NCBI RefSeq assembly: GCF_024713975.1
Contig: NC_091115.1
Span: 962,501 to 1,026,500, forward strand
Source: Paralichthys olivaceus
Taxonomy: Eukaryota; Chordata; Actinopteri; Pleuronectiformes; Paralichthyidae
DNA length: 64,000 nt
Reading direction: 5' to 3'
Below the pieces are notes generated by a model. The model saw only the letters and a list, made by a program, of their open reading frames with translations, was not told the origin of the DNA and made no database searches. Each line of letters opens with the position of its first letter. The first letter of the stretch is position 1. Below, piece by piece: positions 1 through 15,378 of this stretch. The position numbers and the translations under genes were made by a program.

Positions 1-1268
1 CTTGTTGCATCTCATTAGAGAGAGTTGGAGCGGCAGGGACTGTTCAGAGCTTCAGGCACCGAAACACACCTCTGCTGGAAACTCCAGATGTAAAAGAACT
101 CCTGTTCCAATTCTACCTGCAGCGTTCAGGATCATTTTTAGAGAGTTTTTGAAATCACAAACAAAGGGTCCGTGCTTAGTCCCTGAGAGATGATAGAGAA
201 GGTGTCAGTGAATGTGTGAACTTCGTGTCGTGCAGGTTGTGTTGGTTCAGGCGGTGACTAAGGTGTTACTGCTGAGATGTGATGTGGCTTCTTCAGAGTG
301 TTGACAGGTCGAGGCTTCGTCTGCAGTTTGTATTGGTTGTATCATAGACTGCAAATAAAGACGGGCGACATGACCGCTCCCAGAAGTGAAGGCAAAACAT
401 CGGGATCGACCCCTGGTGGCCGGCTGCAGTGTAGCTCATCAACCTTGCTTCCTCTATGTTAGTTACTGGGACATAAACAAGACTAAAGGAACATTCTGCT
501 TTTCCTGATAATGATATATTTGTTCTTGTAGATTACGTTCTCCGTAGTTGTGTAATCCTTCTGAAACCGCAGCTAGGGCGTTGCTAAGGTTAATGTGATA
601 GTAGATGCTATTACATGCCTGCTAGTGCCTTGCTAGGTGGTTGTTTAGTTGGTTGGTTTATCTCTGTAAGTTCAGGCCAAATGGAAATACACATCACATA
701 GCATTTTCTATGTAAACCTAAAACAGACGATCCTCGAAATATGATGCGAAGGTATTTAGCCCAGGGCTAAATGTTTCATGTTTACATTGTAGGAGCAGCT
801 AAGCTAAGCAGCTGTTTAACAGCAAACATCTAGCCCTGTGTTTCGAGTGTGGTCCAGAGCTCGGTCACAGGAGCGTGAAACCCTGAAGTGTGTCCTGGTG
901 GTTCTAGAAGATTCAGGCTGGTTTGTCTGTGAAATGAAACAAACAGAAAAACAAATTCAAAGCTGAACAAAGCCAGTGAAGAGAATTTTATTTTGTCATG
1001 TTTGAACGTGTCAGAAACGATTCAATCACACATACAAATCATTTCAGTCAAAGAATAAATTAAAACTGATAATCACGCACATTGTTGATCACAGGATTAG
1101 AAAAAATCAGCGTTAGATGAAATCTTTTTTTTAATTCTGCAAAAACATGAGAAATTTCTCGAGCTGAAGCAACAAATCAATTAATTAACCAACTGACGGA
1201 AAACAAGACGCATTCTTTTATCAACAAAATAACACAGGAAGGACAGATGTTAATGTTTGGTCCTGACA

Positions 1269-1328
<60 letters not shown>

Positions 1329-1642
1329 GCTGGCTTATTTCATCACCATGGTTACGTTGGCAGACCCTTAACAGATATAGAGGCTGTGTGTACTTGTACA
1401 TCTATCTTTGTGTGGACCATGTTCATCTCTAGTACTAACCTTTGTTTCAGGGGTTAGGATGTGATTGGGTACGGGGGGGGGGGGGGGGGGGTAAAGTTGG
1501 AGTAAAGGGTTCGGAATCCCTTGGTCCTCACTGAGGTAGAAGTACAAACACTTCTGTGTGTGTGTGTGTGTTGTCTTCGTCATGTTGCATCTTGCCGCCA
1601 CCAGCACCGGGGCTGCAAACACATGTGAAGCATGACTGGTAT

Positions 1643-1675
<33 letters not shown>

Positions 1676-1898
1676 TCCATATCACTGGCTAAGTGTGTAA
1701 ACAGTCTTATGTCACCACAACATGACTAATACATGTGCACGCACACACATACACACACATAGAGGCATAGCAACGGTAACCAAGTGGGATTCCAAAGTTG
1801 TGACATCACCGCCAGCTGGGCGATCACGTGACCTCACTGTTTTCATTAACTCACACTGATGCATGCTGGGTAATTATTACCTCCCAGTGAGAGAGAGG

Positions 1899-1955
<57 letters not shown>

Positions 1956-2064
1956 TAATAGTTTCACAGCTCCAGGTGGATTGCAGTAGGAGGCGGGGCT
2001 TTGCTGTAATGCTGCTCTCTGATTCGCTTTTGGGAAGTGAAGGAGTGAAGTAAGTAACCTAGTA

Positions 2065-2101
<37 letters not shown>

Positions 2102-2124
2102 CCTCGGTGTCTCTCGCCCGCCCA
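1..2124. other. rap1b upstream region / probable 5' intron
   Basis: I see no coding exon here. The stretch holds microsatellites (near 1270-1326, 1473-1491, 1643-1672, 1901-1952 and 2068-2096), a dispersed-repeat copy near 342-490 and an E-box CACGTG at 1825-1830. In vertebrate rap1b the start codon is usually in the second exon, so part of this may be intron 1, with the acceptor after the CT-rich tract just before 2125. That is inference. The first exon and promoter are not identified and may lie outside the window. Confidence 0.5.
342..490 (-). repeat. Dispersed teleost repeat, copy 1
   Basis: The segment starts with a 'catagactgcaaataaag' type end and contains CCCCTGGTGG followed by a degraded 'cctccatgttag' block. 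The same order of words recurs near 16395, 22675, 51395 and 54283, the last two in the opposite orientation. I recognise the family as common in percomorph genomes but do not assign a name. Confidence 0.6.
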
Positions 2125-2141
2125 GCAGACAGACAGTCAGA

Positions 2142-4243
<2,102 letters not shown>

Positions 4244-4902
4244 TGACAGGTGGGTGTGACACGCTGACATCATCACTGGCATCTTAGCGTTCTTACCGTT
4301 ATTCATAAAAAACTCTCGTTCTCTTCCTTCTCTCCAGTTTCCTGCTCACCTGACCGACAACCAACCAACCAACCAACCAATCACAGGACATCTTCCAGCT
4401 GGTCACACCCCTTTAACATAACCATGTCATCATCAACATCAGCCACCTCTGACCTCTGTTTCCATGACGACCCTTTTCCTCCCCACCCTGTTTAACAGAG
4501 ACTGTTGCCTTGGCTACATTTAGTCCAAACACCCAGACATGGCGACGGCGATGATGATGACGATGAAGATGTTATTGCAGGAATTAGAAAACAACTACCC
4601 AAATTTAAACCACAGTTCCCATCATGCTCTCTGCATAGCCATTTTGCTCCGGGGAGTGGCTTCTTGCTTTTTTATGTTTAGATGTTTCTTTCCTGTTTTC
4701 CTTCCTTCTTATTTTCCAGCACAACAGAGCCGCTCACACACAGCTTAACCACTGTCAGCCATGTTGGCGCCACGGCTACCGTGTTGATGTTGCGTGTAAC
4801 ATGGCTGACTCTGTATATGTGTCTCTGGTTGAACCTGTGGATCCATACAGTGATTATTATTATTATTAGTTATAATTATAATTATGTGTGAAAGGGTATA
4901 AA
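4244..4902 (+). other. rap1b 3' UTR with a probable 3' UTR intron
   Basis: Six bases after the stop codon there is a good donor (gacag|gtgggt, GT at 4250) and an acceptor after a pyrimidine tract (ctctccag ending 4337), which suggests an 88-base intron in the 3' UTR. Because the junction is so close to the stop it should not trigger nonsense-mediated decay. An exact 12-base inverted repeat (4754-4765 and 4798-4809) could form a hairpin. The poly(A) site is uncertain: a TATAAA variant near 4900 followed by a G/T-rich stretch is one candidate, AATAAA at 7996-8001 another. Confidence 0.45.
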
Positions 4903-7900
4903 ATTATTTTCATGTTTTTGTTTTTTATTTGGGGGTGGGGGCCGGGGGGGTTGGGCGTGCAGCAGGTCGGGCGTTGGCTCACCGCGTTGGTAACTTTAAG
5001 CTAACTTCAGTTAGCTGACCACTATGACTCAACTTGTAAAAGGGATTGCTTGTTAGCATATTGTTAAAGAAATGAATAAGCTTGTTAGCCGAGCAGCTAT
5101 TACAATGTAGCGCCATGTGTGGTGTGATAGCATTATTGGGATATCCCCCCAAAAATGATCGTAGCTGCTGAGCATAGGCTGTGGTGAATGCTATCAAAAT
5201 GAATTCCCCTTGGGAGTGCTAGTGATGTTCACATATTTTTTTAAAGAAATGAATGTGTACATTAGAATACCTTGGTATGTCAGGGAATGCTAATTATTCT
5301 ATTTCAATATGTGAGGGCTGTTAGCATTGTTTGTATCTCAAAGAGACAGGTGGAAGCTGCCAGATACAGGCTAGCTCTTACTGCTAGCAGCTAATGGAAT
5401 GATTTAGCAATGGTGTGAGCAGTTGCTAAAAATGTTAAGGAGTGTTAAAGATGTCAGCATATTCATAAAGAAATACATGCATGTTAATGGCTGTGAACTT
5501 CCTTATCAGCTACCTGTTGGCTAACCTCTCGTCCTAGTAGCTAATGGAATTTATTAGCAACGTTGCTGCCCAGTTTCCCTGGGCTAGTCAGTCAGCCATC
5601 TTGAAAACTGTGTCAGGATCATTGTCAGGAAAAGGAACGTTGTATTTAAACATCAACAATGAAACAAGTTGTTTTGGTCTAAGTGTGTCCGTAAAGAAAC
5701 TGAACTGTGACCTGGTGCATTAGCCACTGGATGCTAACAATGGTACACTTCCAAACAAACAAACAAATGATAGTAGCTGCAGGCTAGCTGGTTAGCAACA
5801 CGGTGAACTGACTTCAGATCTGCTGCTCGGGGCGGACAGGTTGCCTTTCGACAGCAGACTCACACTGGTCCAGTACCTTAGCTCTGTGTGTGTTCGTGAG
5901 TGTGTGTTTTGTGTGTTTGTGAGTGTAAGTGAGTAACAATGATGAACTAGAGCGTTGGCCCGACATGGAGCAGGGGTTGTATTTACTGAGCAGGACAGAC
6001 AGACAGTTGTTTCTGTGTTATTAACCACATTATTACTTGATTATTAATATTATTAACACGTCTGAGGGAAACACGAAGGTCCCTTAACTGATGGGAACAT
6101 ATCCAAGTGTCACGATCAGGAAATCGTTTGTGTTGGTCCTTCGTGTTGCATGTTGATCAGTGGGTGCAGCGAGTTTTTTTTAATGCACATTTTCAAAAAA
6201 GAAATCTTGACATTTTGCATAAAATACATTGGCTTGGCTGAAAATTGATGCCTGGCTCAGTAGAAAATTATCACCACCAGCTATTTTTCTTGATGATCCT
6301 ACTTTGAATATTCACGGATCAGGACGAAATTAACGAATTAGCATTTTCTTTTTTAAATCTTCATGTTATGAGTTATCGTAGAATACTGCGGAGAAATAGC
6401 TGGTTATGACGTCAGTATTCTGAAACGTTAAAGGAGCTGAGCTCACCTCGGTGTCTCGTCAAAACAGTATCACAGCTGAAGTTGAAAGGGGGTTGGGCTT
6501 GAAGTTGAAGCCCCGCCTCAGATAGACAGAGGGCGTGGCCAGTGAAGCAGTAGCCGGAGAAAGCGTTTGAAAAATCTGCGTCTGTTGAAACGTGAGTTCC
6601 GCTCACAGATTCCGTATGTTGGACCAGTGACCTCTGTGAGTACTGCTGTGCACAGTGTTGTACCACCAGGAGTACTTCTGTCAGTATTCTGGTTCTCCCC
6701 CAGTACGTTCAGTCATGTAGCATGTTGATGTTTCTGTCAGTTCTCGGTCTGACCTCCGGGAGGTGCTGCGACAGTTTGCATGCCGAGCAGAAGCTTTCAA
6801 GAGAAAAGTCTTATTTGCGGCCGAGACGGTGCATTCCGGCTAATTCCAATGTTGGCAGAGTTATTGTAATGTGCAGTTCAAGTAAAACCGATAGGAATGC
6901 CAGTGTTTTGATCACTGCCGGATTATTCCCACGGAAAAGTTAAGGGAATTGAAAACACCTTTCTGATGAAGCCATAAAGTCTCATTACTGCCCCTTGTGG
7001 ATGGATGGCAGAATTCACCCACTGCAACTACAGTAGTAATGTGTGTTTATTTTTTCAGGCCACAAGGGGCAGCAATGAGTCTGTTCCATACTCAAACAGT
7101 AACTTGGTCAAGCCACGCGAAGGTGAAATTTATGGTTCATCAGACATGTTTTCAAATATCTTTTTTTCTGGTTTTGTAACAGATAAAGAACTTGTTTGTT
7201 TGATAAATGCAAAGATTTTCCGGGTACATTTTATTTGAATGTATTTTTAGCATTTATAAACAGTATATAAACACTGTAAAGAGATGAGGATATTTTAATG
7301 TTTATTAATAAGTTATTAATCAACATTTAGAATTTCTCCTGCAAAGTTTCTACAACTGCTGTAAAAACAGTTATAAATATATAATAATATTCAAATTATG
7401 TTCAAACATGTAGCCCAAGTACTGTTTATGAATGCTAAACACGTGCAGTTTAAATGAAACGTACCCACAGTGGACGACACATTCCCAAACAGGTTTTGCG
7501 TGATTAGCGCTCCTGTGATGTGAAAGCTCACTTAACTCCTTGGCTGAAAAAAACAGCCAATCAGATCTTAGCGTGGCTGCAGCTGCAATCAGACCCTTCA
7601 GCCTCCCCGAAGCTGCATTCATCATTTAAGTTGTAGAAATGTAACATTGGACGATTCGTCATCCATTTCTAATCCTCACGTCCCGGCATGCTTCAGAATC
7701 GCTAGGTTACACTATGAGGAGCAGACGACCTCTGTGGTGTTCACATTAAAATAAGATTCAGAATAAGCCTGAGAATGAGGCTAACACTTTGCCGTAATTT
7801 CTCGGTCCTGCCGTTGCTGCTTAAATTTGGTGTGATTGTGATAAAGTAGAGAAACTTGTTAGATTCTGTTTAAAATAATTTGACCAGCACTTCTTCTCAA

Positions 7901-9350
7901 ACACACTGAGGCCTTGACAGTTGTGGTAAGCCGACATCACATTTTATTTTAAAGTTTCCCTTCTGTGTCGCATTCATTAGCAGTGTATAAAACTGAATAA
8001 ATGGTTATTAGAGAACTAGAAGATACACGTAAGCAGCTGTAAGTGTTTATTTAAGTATTTGTCAACAACTCTAGCACCCCCTGTGGGCTCCCATGAGTAT
8101 AGGCTGGTGTATAACCTGAAGATAATGATTGATGATGTAACAACACAGATGGAATCTAAAATATGTCGTCACAGGAGATGTTTACATTGTTATGAATACC
8201 AAAAACATTTATGGCTGCATTATAGTGTGATTTAAACTGTAAAATCTTTATACACTGCTTCTAAATGCTAAATAAGTGTTGGCGGCTAGCAGTTTCCCTC
8301 TGCTTCTAGTCTTTGTGCTAAGATAGGTTAAACACATTCAGGACCTTGTCTGTGCTGGACTCAGATTAAACTCAGAGTTTCATGTGTAGCTGCAGCATCA
8401 TGGCGATCGCAGCTGCAGCCACCCGGAACGATCCACTGACGACAAGAAGAAATGATTATTGTTCATCACTGAAATGAATCTGCTTCTTTTCCTCTGTACG
8501 GCATGATGACCAGTGAAATGTAAAAGAAACCAGTTCAACCGCTGAAACATCAGGTTCAAAATCCCACGTCCACTCCGCTGAATCTTTTCACTTCAGCCGA
8601 AGGGACTATTTCAGGACCTGGTATCAACCTGGTTTGAGTACAGTCTGGACCAGGTCTAAACCTGAACCTGGTCTGAACCAGGTCTAAACCTGGTCTGGAC
8701 CTGGACTGAAGTGGTTTCTTCCAGAACAGCATCAGGAGGTTGGGGAGGGGGAGTGAGGGAGGGGGGAGGGGGTGAAGCCAAATGTAAAGTAAAACTAAAA
8801 AGCCTTAAATGAATAAAAGTGGTGCAATTTTGTAACAGCAAACTGTGACGTCAAGTTTCTATGGATGGATGAATGAATGAATGGATGGATGGGTAGATCT
8901 CATGGGTAGACCTCATGATCAGGAGGTTGATCAGTTTAGAGTTATATTGAAACAAATATATTATTCATGTGAGAAAAAAATGATGTATTGTATAAATAGC
9001 AATCCAAGTATATAATGTAAGTAAAGAGGACGATATAATATTCTACTCATCATAAAAGTACAGGATCTAAAGATTAAGATTTATACCAATCTACTGTAAT
9101 TCAACTTTCATTATATACTGTGATGTGTATTGTAATGTATATAGTATTTTATCTTACCATGTTATTTAATACAAAATAGGAGCAACTATTTGACAATGTA
9201 GTATATATATATTTATATATATATGTCATTTTGATAGTAATAACTTTGGTAGATGCTTGTTTTCTTTTTTAAATGACAGTAAATAAGAGAAGAGATTATT
9301 CAACACATCTAATAATCCAGAGGGAATTAAACTCTGATGCTGGTGACGTC
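4903..9350. other. Intergenic rap1b-mdm1; no gene seen
   Basis: No exon-like reading frame matches a protein I know. From about 5000 to 5800 the DNA is rich in TTAGC/GCTAG words, with weakly repeated blocks such as 'aaagaaatgaat' near 5065 and 5245 and 'agctaatggaat' near 5390 and 5540, which looks like an old degenerate duplication. A 20-base inverted repeat lies at 6981-7000 and 7060-7079. AATAAA at 7996-8001 could end a long rap1b transcript. Around 8620-8700 there is a short 'ctggtctgaacc' tandem. Confidence 0.5.
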
Positions 9351-9369
9351 ACTTGTCGAGCGACGCTGA

Positions 9370-9383
9370 GCTGCCATGGCAAC
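9370..9383 (+). promoter_or_regulatory. RFX X-box-like site upstream of mdm1
   Basis: GCTGCCATGGCAAC has a perfect right half-site (GGCAAC) and a one-mismatch left half of the X-box consensus GTNRCC-N0-3-RGYAAC. It sits about 160 bases before the mdm1 start codon in a GC-rich promoter-like stretch. RFX factors drive many ciliary and centriolar genes, and Mdm1 is a centriolar protein, so the site makes sense. This is inference from motif and position. Confidence 0.5.
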
Positions 9384-9542
9384 GGCGGCATCAGCAGAGG
9401 CTCGGTGTCGCCGCCGGTTAGCGCGCTGGTCGCTAGTTAGAGAGTTCGTTAACTAGTCGTTACACGTTCAACCAGCGAGTTAACACGGGTCACCTGGTCG
9501 CTACGTCATGAGGGGTCGCGTGAGGTCAGCGGGGACAGCGTC

Positions 9543-11659
9543 ATGACGGTGCGCTTCAAGGTAAACAACGACAGCTGCTAGCTTCAGCAACAGGTTAGCA
9601 TGAGAGCTAATGAGCGAACACAGCTGTTAGCACGGTTCTCAGGAAGAGACCGGCAGACGGAGAAGTGGGGAACCGGTCAGAGTGACCTGTTCACCGGACT
9701 GAAGCAGACAGAGCACCGCTCAGTCCGGATTAATGGGAGATAATCTGATCACAGCTAATCCAGCGAGTCAGGGAGGGATGGTCGATAGATATAGAGATCT
9801 AATCATAGATAGATATAATTATAGATATCATTATAGATAGATATAGAGATCTAATCATAGATAGATATAGAGATCTCATTATAGATAGATATAATTATAG
9901 ATAGATAAAGAGATATCATTATAGATAGATATAATTATAGATATCATTATAGATAGATATCATTATAGATAGATATAGAGATCTAATCATAGATAGATAT
10001 AATTATAGATATCATTATAGATAGATATAGAGATCTAATCATAGATAGATATAGAGATCTCATTATAGATAGATATAATTATAGATAGATAAAGAGATAT
10101 CATTATAGATAGATATAATTATAGATATCATTATAGATAGATATAATTATAGATATCATTATAGATAGATATAATTATATCTATCTATGATTATATCTAT
10201 AATTATAGATAGATATCATTATAGATAGATATAGAGATATAATCATAGATAGATATAATTATAGATATCATTATAGATAGATATAATTATAGATATCATT
10301 ATAGATAGATATAATTATATCTATCTATGATTATATCTATAATTATAGATAGATATAATTATAGATATAGAGATCTAATTATAGATAGATATAATTATAG
10401 ATATCATTATAGATAGATATAATTATAGATCTCATTATAGATAGATATAATTATAGATCTCATTATAGATAGATATAATCATAGATAGATATAGAGATCT
10501 AATCATAGATATAATTATAGATATCAATATAGATAGATATCATTATAGATAGATATAGAGATATCATTATAGATAGATATCATTATAGATAGATATAGAG
10601 ATCTCATTATAAATAGATATATAGATAGATATAATTATAGATAGATATAATTATAGATAGATATAGAGATCTCATTATAAATAGATATATAGATAGATAT
10701 AATCATAGATAGATATAATTATAGATATCAATATAGATAGATATAATCATAGATAGATATAATCATAGATAGATATAGAGATCTCATTATAAATAGATAT
10801 ATAGATAGATATAATCATAGATAGATATAATTATAGATATCAATATAGATAGATATAATCATAGATAGATATAGAGATCTCATTATAGATAGATATAATT
10901 ATAGATAGATATAGAGATCTCATTATAAATAGATATAATCATAGATAGATATAGAGATCTCATTATAGATAGATATAATTATAGATAGATATAGAGATCT
11001 CATTATAAATAGATATATAGATAGATATAATTATAGATAGATATAGAGATATCATTATAGATAGATATTATTATAGATATATATAATTATAGATAGATAT
11101 CATTATAGATAGATATCATTATAGATAGATATAGAGATATAATCATAGATAGATATAATTATAGATATCATTATAGATAGATATAATTATAGATATCATT
11201 ATAGATAGATATAATTATATCTATCTATGATTATATCTATAATTATAGATAGATATAATTGTAGATATAATTATAGATATAGAGATCTAATTATAGATAG
11301 ATAGATTTAATTATAGATATAATTATATATAGTAGAATTATAGATATAATTATAGATAGATAGATGGATGGAATTATAGATAGATAGAAATTATAATCAG
11401 TTACCAAAAGTTAATTTAACTTTCCTGTCAATCGTCTAATTGATTAATTGACTCGGGTCAGGGTGTATATATACATGTATACATTTAAATACAGAGTCAC
11501 CGGCTGCAACACGTCACTGAAGCTACATGATGCAACAAAAAGTGAAACGTTCAAACATTCAAACCAAACATTATCTTTATATTCTGTCTCCTGAATGGTT
11601 TTACATCACTGACTTAATTCAAACCAAATACATTCAATGTGTGTGTGTGTGTGTGTGTG

Positions 11660-11691
<32 letters not shown>

Positions 11692-13331
11692 CAGTGTCAG
11701 AGTGAATACCAGAAGAGCTACAGGGTTTCCCGTTCCAGGAGCGTGTCTCCTCAGCGCTGCGCCCCATTGGCCGGCCTCCGCTCCGACCAAATGAGTAAGA
11801 ACATTTTTCAAACATCTTTATCCTGAAATATTTGGATTCTTCCAGTTTCACGTCAAAATGTCTGAGTTTGAAAAACTACAGTTTGTCTCTTTGACGTTTG
11901 TGTCTCAGGAATCTGCAGAGAACCAGGTCTGCAGCGCCGGAAGAGACTTGTTCCTGGAGGTCTCGCTCAGTCCTGCACTTCACTGCTCTGTCCGTCAGAC
12001 CCACAGCGCCCCCTAGCTGCTCCGACTGCTCTCACTCACAATAAAGTGCCCTCTGATGGTAGACAGTGTAGATTTGCATGTCAGCATGTTAGAGTATGAG
12101 TTAACGAAGTGTTTCATAAATTGATTTCTTCTTCAGCCTCTCGGAGTCGCTCAGCCCACAGGAAGGATCCTTCCCCCAAACCTCCAACGCCTCCAGAATC
12201 TCGAGCAGAACCCAAATCCCCGGCTCAACCGGAATCTCCAGCAGGACCACGACCTCCAGAAAGATGTTCTGCAAACTCCGGATCACCAGGAGAACCAGGA
12301 GTGACTGGAAAATCAAGTAAATATGGATCACACACATTCCACAGTGTAAATAAGTGGATGGATTTTTTTGTTTTTCAGCTTCTGAGCTTCACAAACATTT
12401 AACGTGAAATAAACGGAGGTAAAGTCTCAGCTTTGATTCAAGCAGGTTAAAGATTAGATTCTGAGCCTGATGTAAACACATCTGTCCTGATAATCTGGAT
12501 TTAAACGCAGCTTCACTTTCTTCTTACTCCGTTCTGTTTTCACTCACTTCATTTTAAAGATTATGATTTCAAATATTCTGTCTCCTCAGGAAAGCTCCAC
12601 CCCTCACAGCTCAACAACCAATCACAGCCCAGCCGCCCCTCGTCAGCAGCACCTGATGGACGGCAGCCCTCAGCCAATGAGGTGAGCTGCGTGAACCTGT
12701 TTCTATTTTTCTGTTGAAAACATGGAAATGGAAATAATTCGGATTAACTGGATCGGGTTGCAGGTTGATCATGCTCTGCGCTGGAGGGCGGGGCTGACGT
12801 CAGCAGGTCAAAGGTCAGGAGGTCACCGGTCCGAATACCACCGACAGTTCAGCTGGAAGAAACCTGTAACTTCTGCTTCACCCATGCTGACGGCTGAACA
12901 GGTACAGTACTCACTAATACTCATTAATACTCACTAATTCACCAAATACTACAAGAACGTCACGTGATTATTACAGAATAATCAACAATGAAAATAAGTG
13001 TGATGTTTGAAGACTTGCAGTTCATGATAGTGTCCACTAGGTGGAGGTAGACTCTTTATTTTCAGATTGAACTGAACGTGTCTGTCTGTTGACACAGAGA
13101 TTTTTATTGATGAGTCGTTCAGTCGTCAGAGTTTTATTGATTGATTCGTTTCCCTCCGCCCCCCCACAGGTGCTGTATTCCAGCAGCAGGTCTGTCCCCC
13201 CCTTTAAGAAAAACCCCGTCTCCATGGAAACCGAGTATCAGCAGAGCTTCAAGGGTGTGGCCCCTCCCACTGGACCCCACCTTCTGAAACATCTGGAACA
13301 TCAGCGAATCCCACTGTTCCACACGTACATG

Positions 13332-13383
<52 letters not shown>

Positions 13384-13598
13384 AGTTGTGTCTACGTTAC
13401 TTCAGAGGACATTACATTGAGTTAAATTGATTTCCTGGAAAGAGACTCTTACTCTTAACAACAATTACTACTTATCTTATCTTATCTTATCCTAAACCTT
13501 AACACAAAACATCAACCTAAAACTAACTTTAGCCTAAACCTTCAAACATGACTTCACATTAATATTTTCTGATTTATGTTATAGGGACTTGATTTCAT

Positions 13599-13660
<62 letters not shown>

Positions 13661-15158
13661 GTGGTGATGTAGCTTTGCTGACTAACATTTTGTTTCAGGA
13701 TGTGTGGGTTTGTGTTTGACCTCATTTCTCCTGAATGATTCTGTTCATATCAACAATGCGACTGAGACGCTTCTTTGAATCTTCCAGCTGCAGCGCTGGC
13801 TTCAGGTTCTGTGGACTGAGTTTTGAAACCTCAGTGTTCAGCACCGGTTCTTCAGACAGGTCTTCTTAAACCCACCGCCGCTCTTATGGTCACAGGTTCA
13901 TGTGGAAAAGACGTCAGCGTCAGTTTGAAACTAGCGGAGACTGTTTAAAGATGGACGACGTGTTAGCTTCCAAACCTGAGGCCAAATGTCGGATGTGGTT
14001 GATTAAACATGTTTTCTCCCGTATTCATCTCCAGAGCAACAAGAAGAGGAGGGAGGAGTCTCAGAAGAAGCCCCGCCCCAAACACAATGATCCCGCCTCT
14101 CAGGAGGATGACATCACAACTCCTCCTCCTCAGGTGCAGAGAGGTCACAGGTGTGTTGTTGTTCGTGTGTGACTGTTGAAGCCTCTCGTGTTCATGTATC
14201 GTCCGTGTGTCGCAGAACCGTGACACAGTTTGAATCCAGCTTTCGTTCTGCCCTCTGCAGGATCCTAGAAGAAGGCGGGGCCATGGACGGTGACACCCCT
14301 CAGGTCAGGTTCATTTGGGGGCGGGGTCGTGTGACGAACCCGATGTTGATGGGTAAAATCCTGAGACATTAATTATTTTTCTCGTCACACACAGAAACCT
14401 TTCACACCGAGTCCCATGTGTCTTTTTATTCTATTCGTTCTGAGAATCGTTTCCTCTCGAAGAAAACGTCGGGTCCATCCAAACCTGAGAAGTCGCCTGG
14501 AAGAAGGAGAATTTCATCTTCTGCCAAATGATCCGATCACTTCTACGTCTATTTCAGGACGTCAGTGGTCAAGTTTGATTTACTACCACACATTAAAAAG
14601 ATAAACTCATTTCTGGGATCTAACTGATCCAGAACATCTCCAACAACAAAAACAAACCTGATCCACAAAACTACATAACGAACAAAAGTATCTGACTCAT
14701 CTTTCCAGTATCAAGATAATAAAAATGAACAAGGATCAGATGTGACAGGCAGATTTTTATATATATTTAAAAAGATGCTTGTGAGAAACAAAACTCACAA
14801 GTTGATATAAGAAGCTTCTGAATTTTCTGTTCCTACTTGTTAAAGTCTTCACATCTCAGGCAGGAACTCGTTTCACATTCCCATAATTACGTGGAAGTGA
14901 AGGTTGTAGCCGAGTTAACGTGGCTCCGCTCAGCGCTGACATAATGTTTTGCAAACGGGTGAGATTTTGTTTTTTACGGCGCTACAGAACGTGTCCGCGT
15001 CGAACGATGTGTCGCCGCTTTCACTCTAGAAAGATCCGACTCGTTATTCGTTTATTTTTCTCCAGCAACGATGTGAAGTGTTTCTTCTTCTGATATTCAA
15101 TCATTTACACACTTAACACAAACACTTCTAATTATCTAGGTCGTATTTTTCATTGTGT

Positions 15159-15216
<58 letters not shown>

Positions 15217-15321
15217 GTGTGCGTGTGTGTGTGTGTATATGTGAGAGTGACTGATGTGTTTCCCTGAAATGAAGCTCTTGTGGTTTCACCGCTGACACTC
15301 AGCACTTGGGTTTTCCATCAG

Positions 15322-15378
<57 letters not shown>

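Noticed and set aside
8520-8570. tRNA B-box-like words such as 'ggttcaaaatccc' (also near 49193)
   Set aside because: No matching A box or cloverleaf could be drawn around them.
4244-9542. A nup107 gene expected near rap1b
   Set aside because: No nup107-like exon was seen; in human NUP107 lies on the other side of RAP1B, so it would be outside the window.
14151-14372. Alternative end of mdm1 exon 8 at 14133
   Set aside because: It would give phase 0 and hit a stop inside exon 9; the donor at 14151 keeps the frame open.
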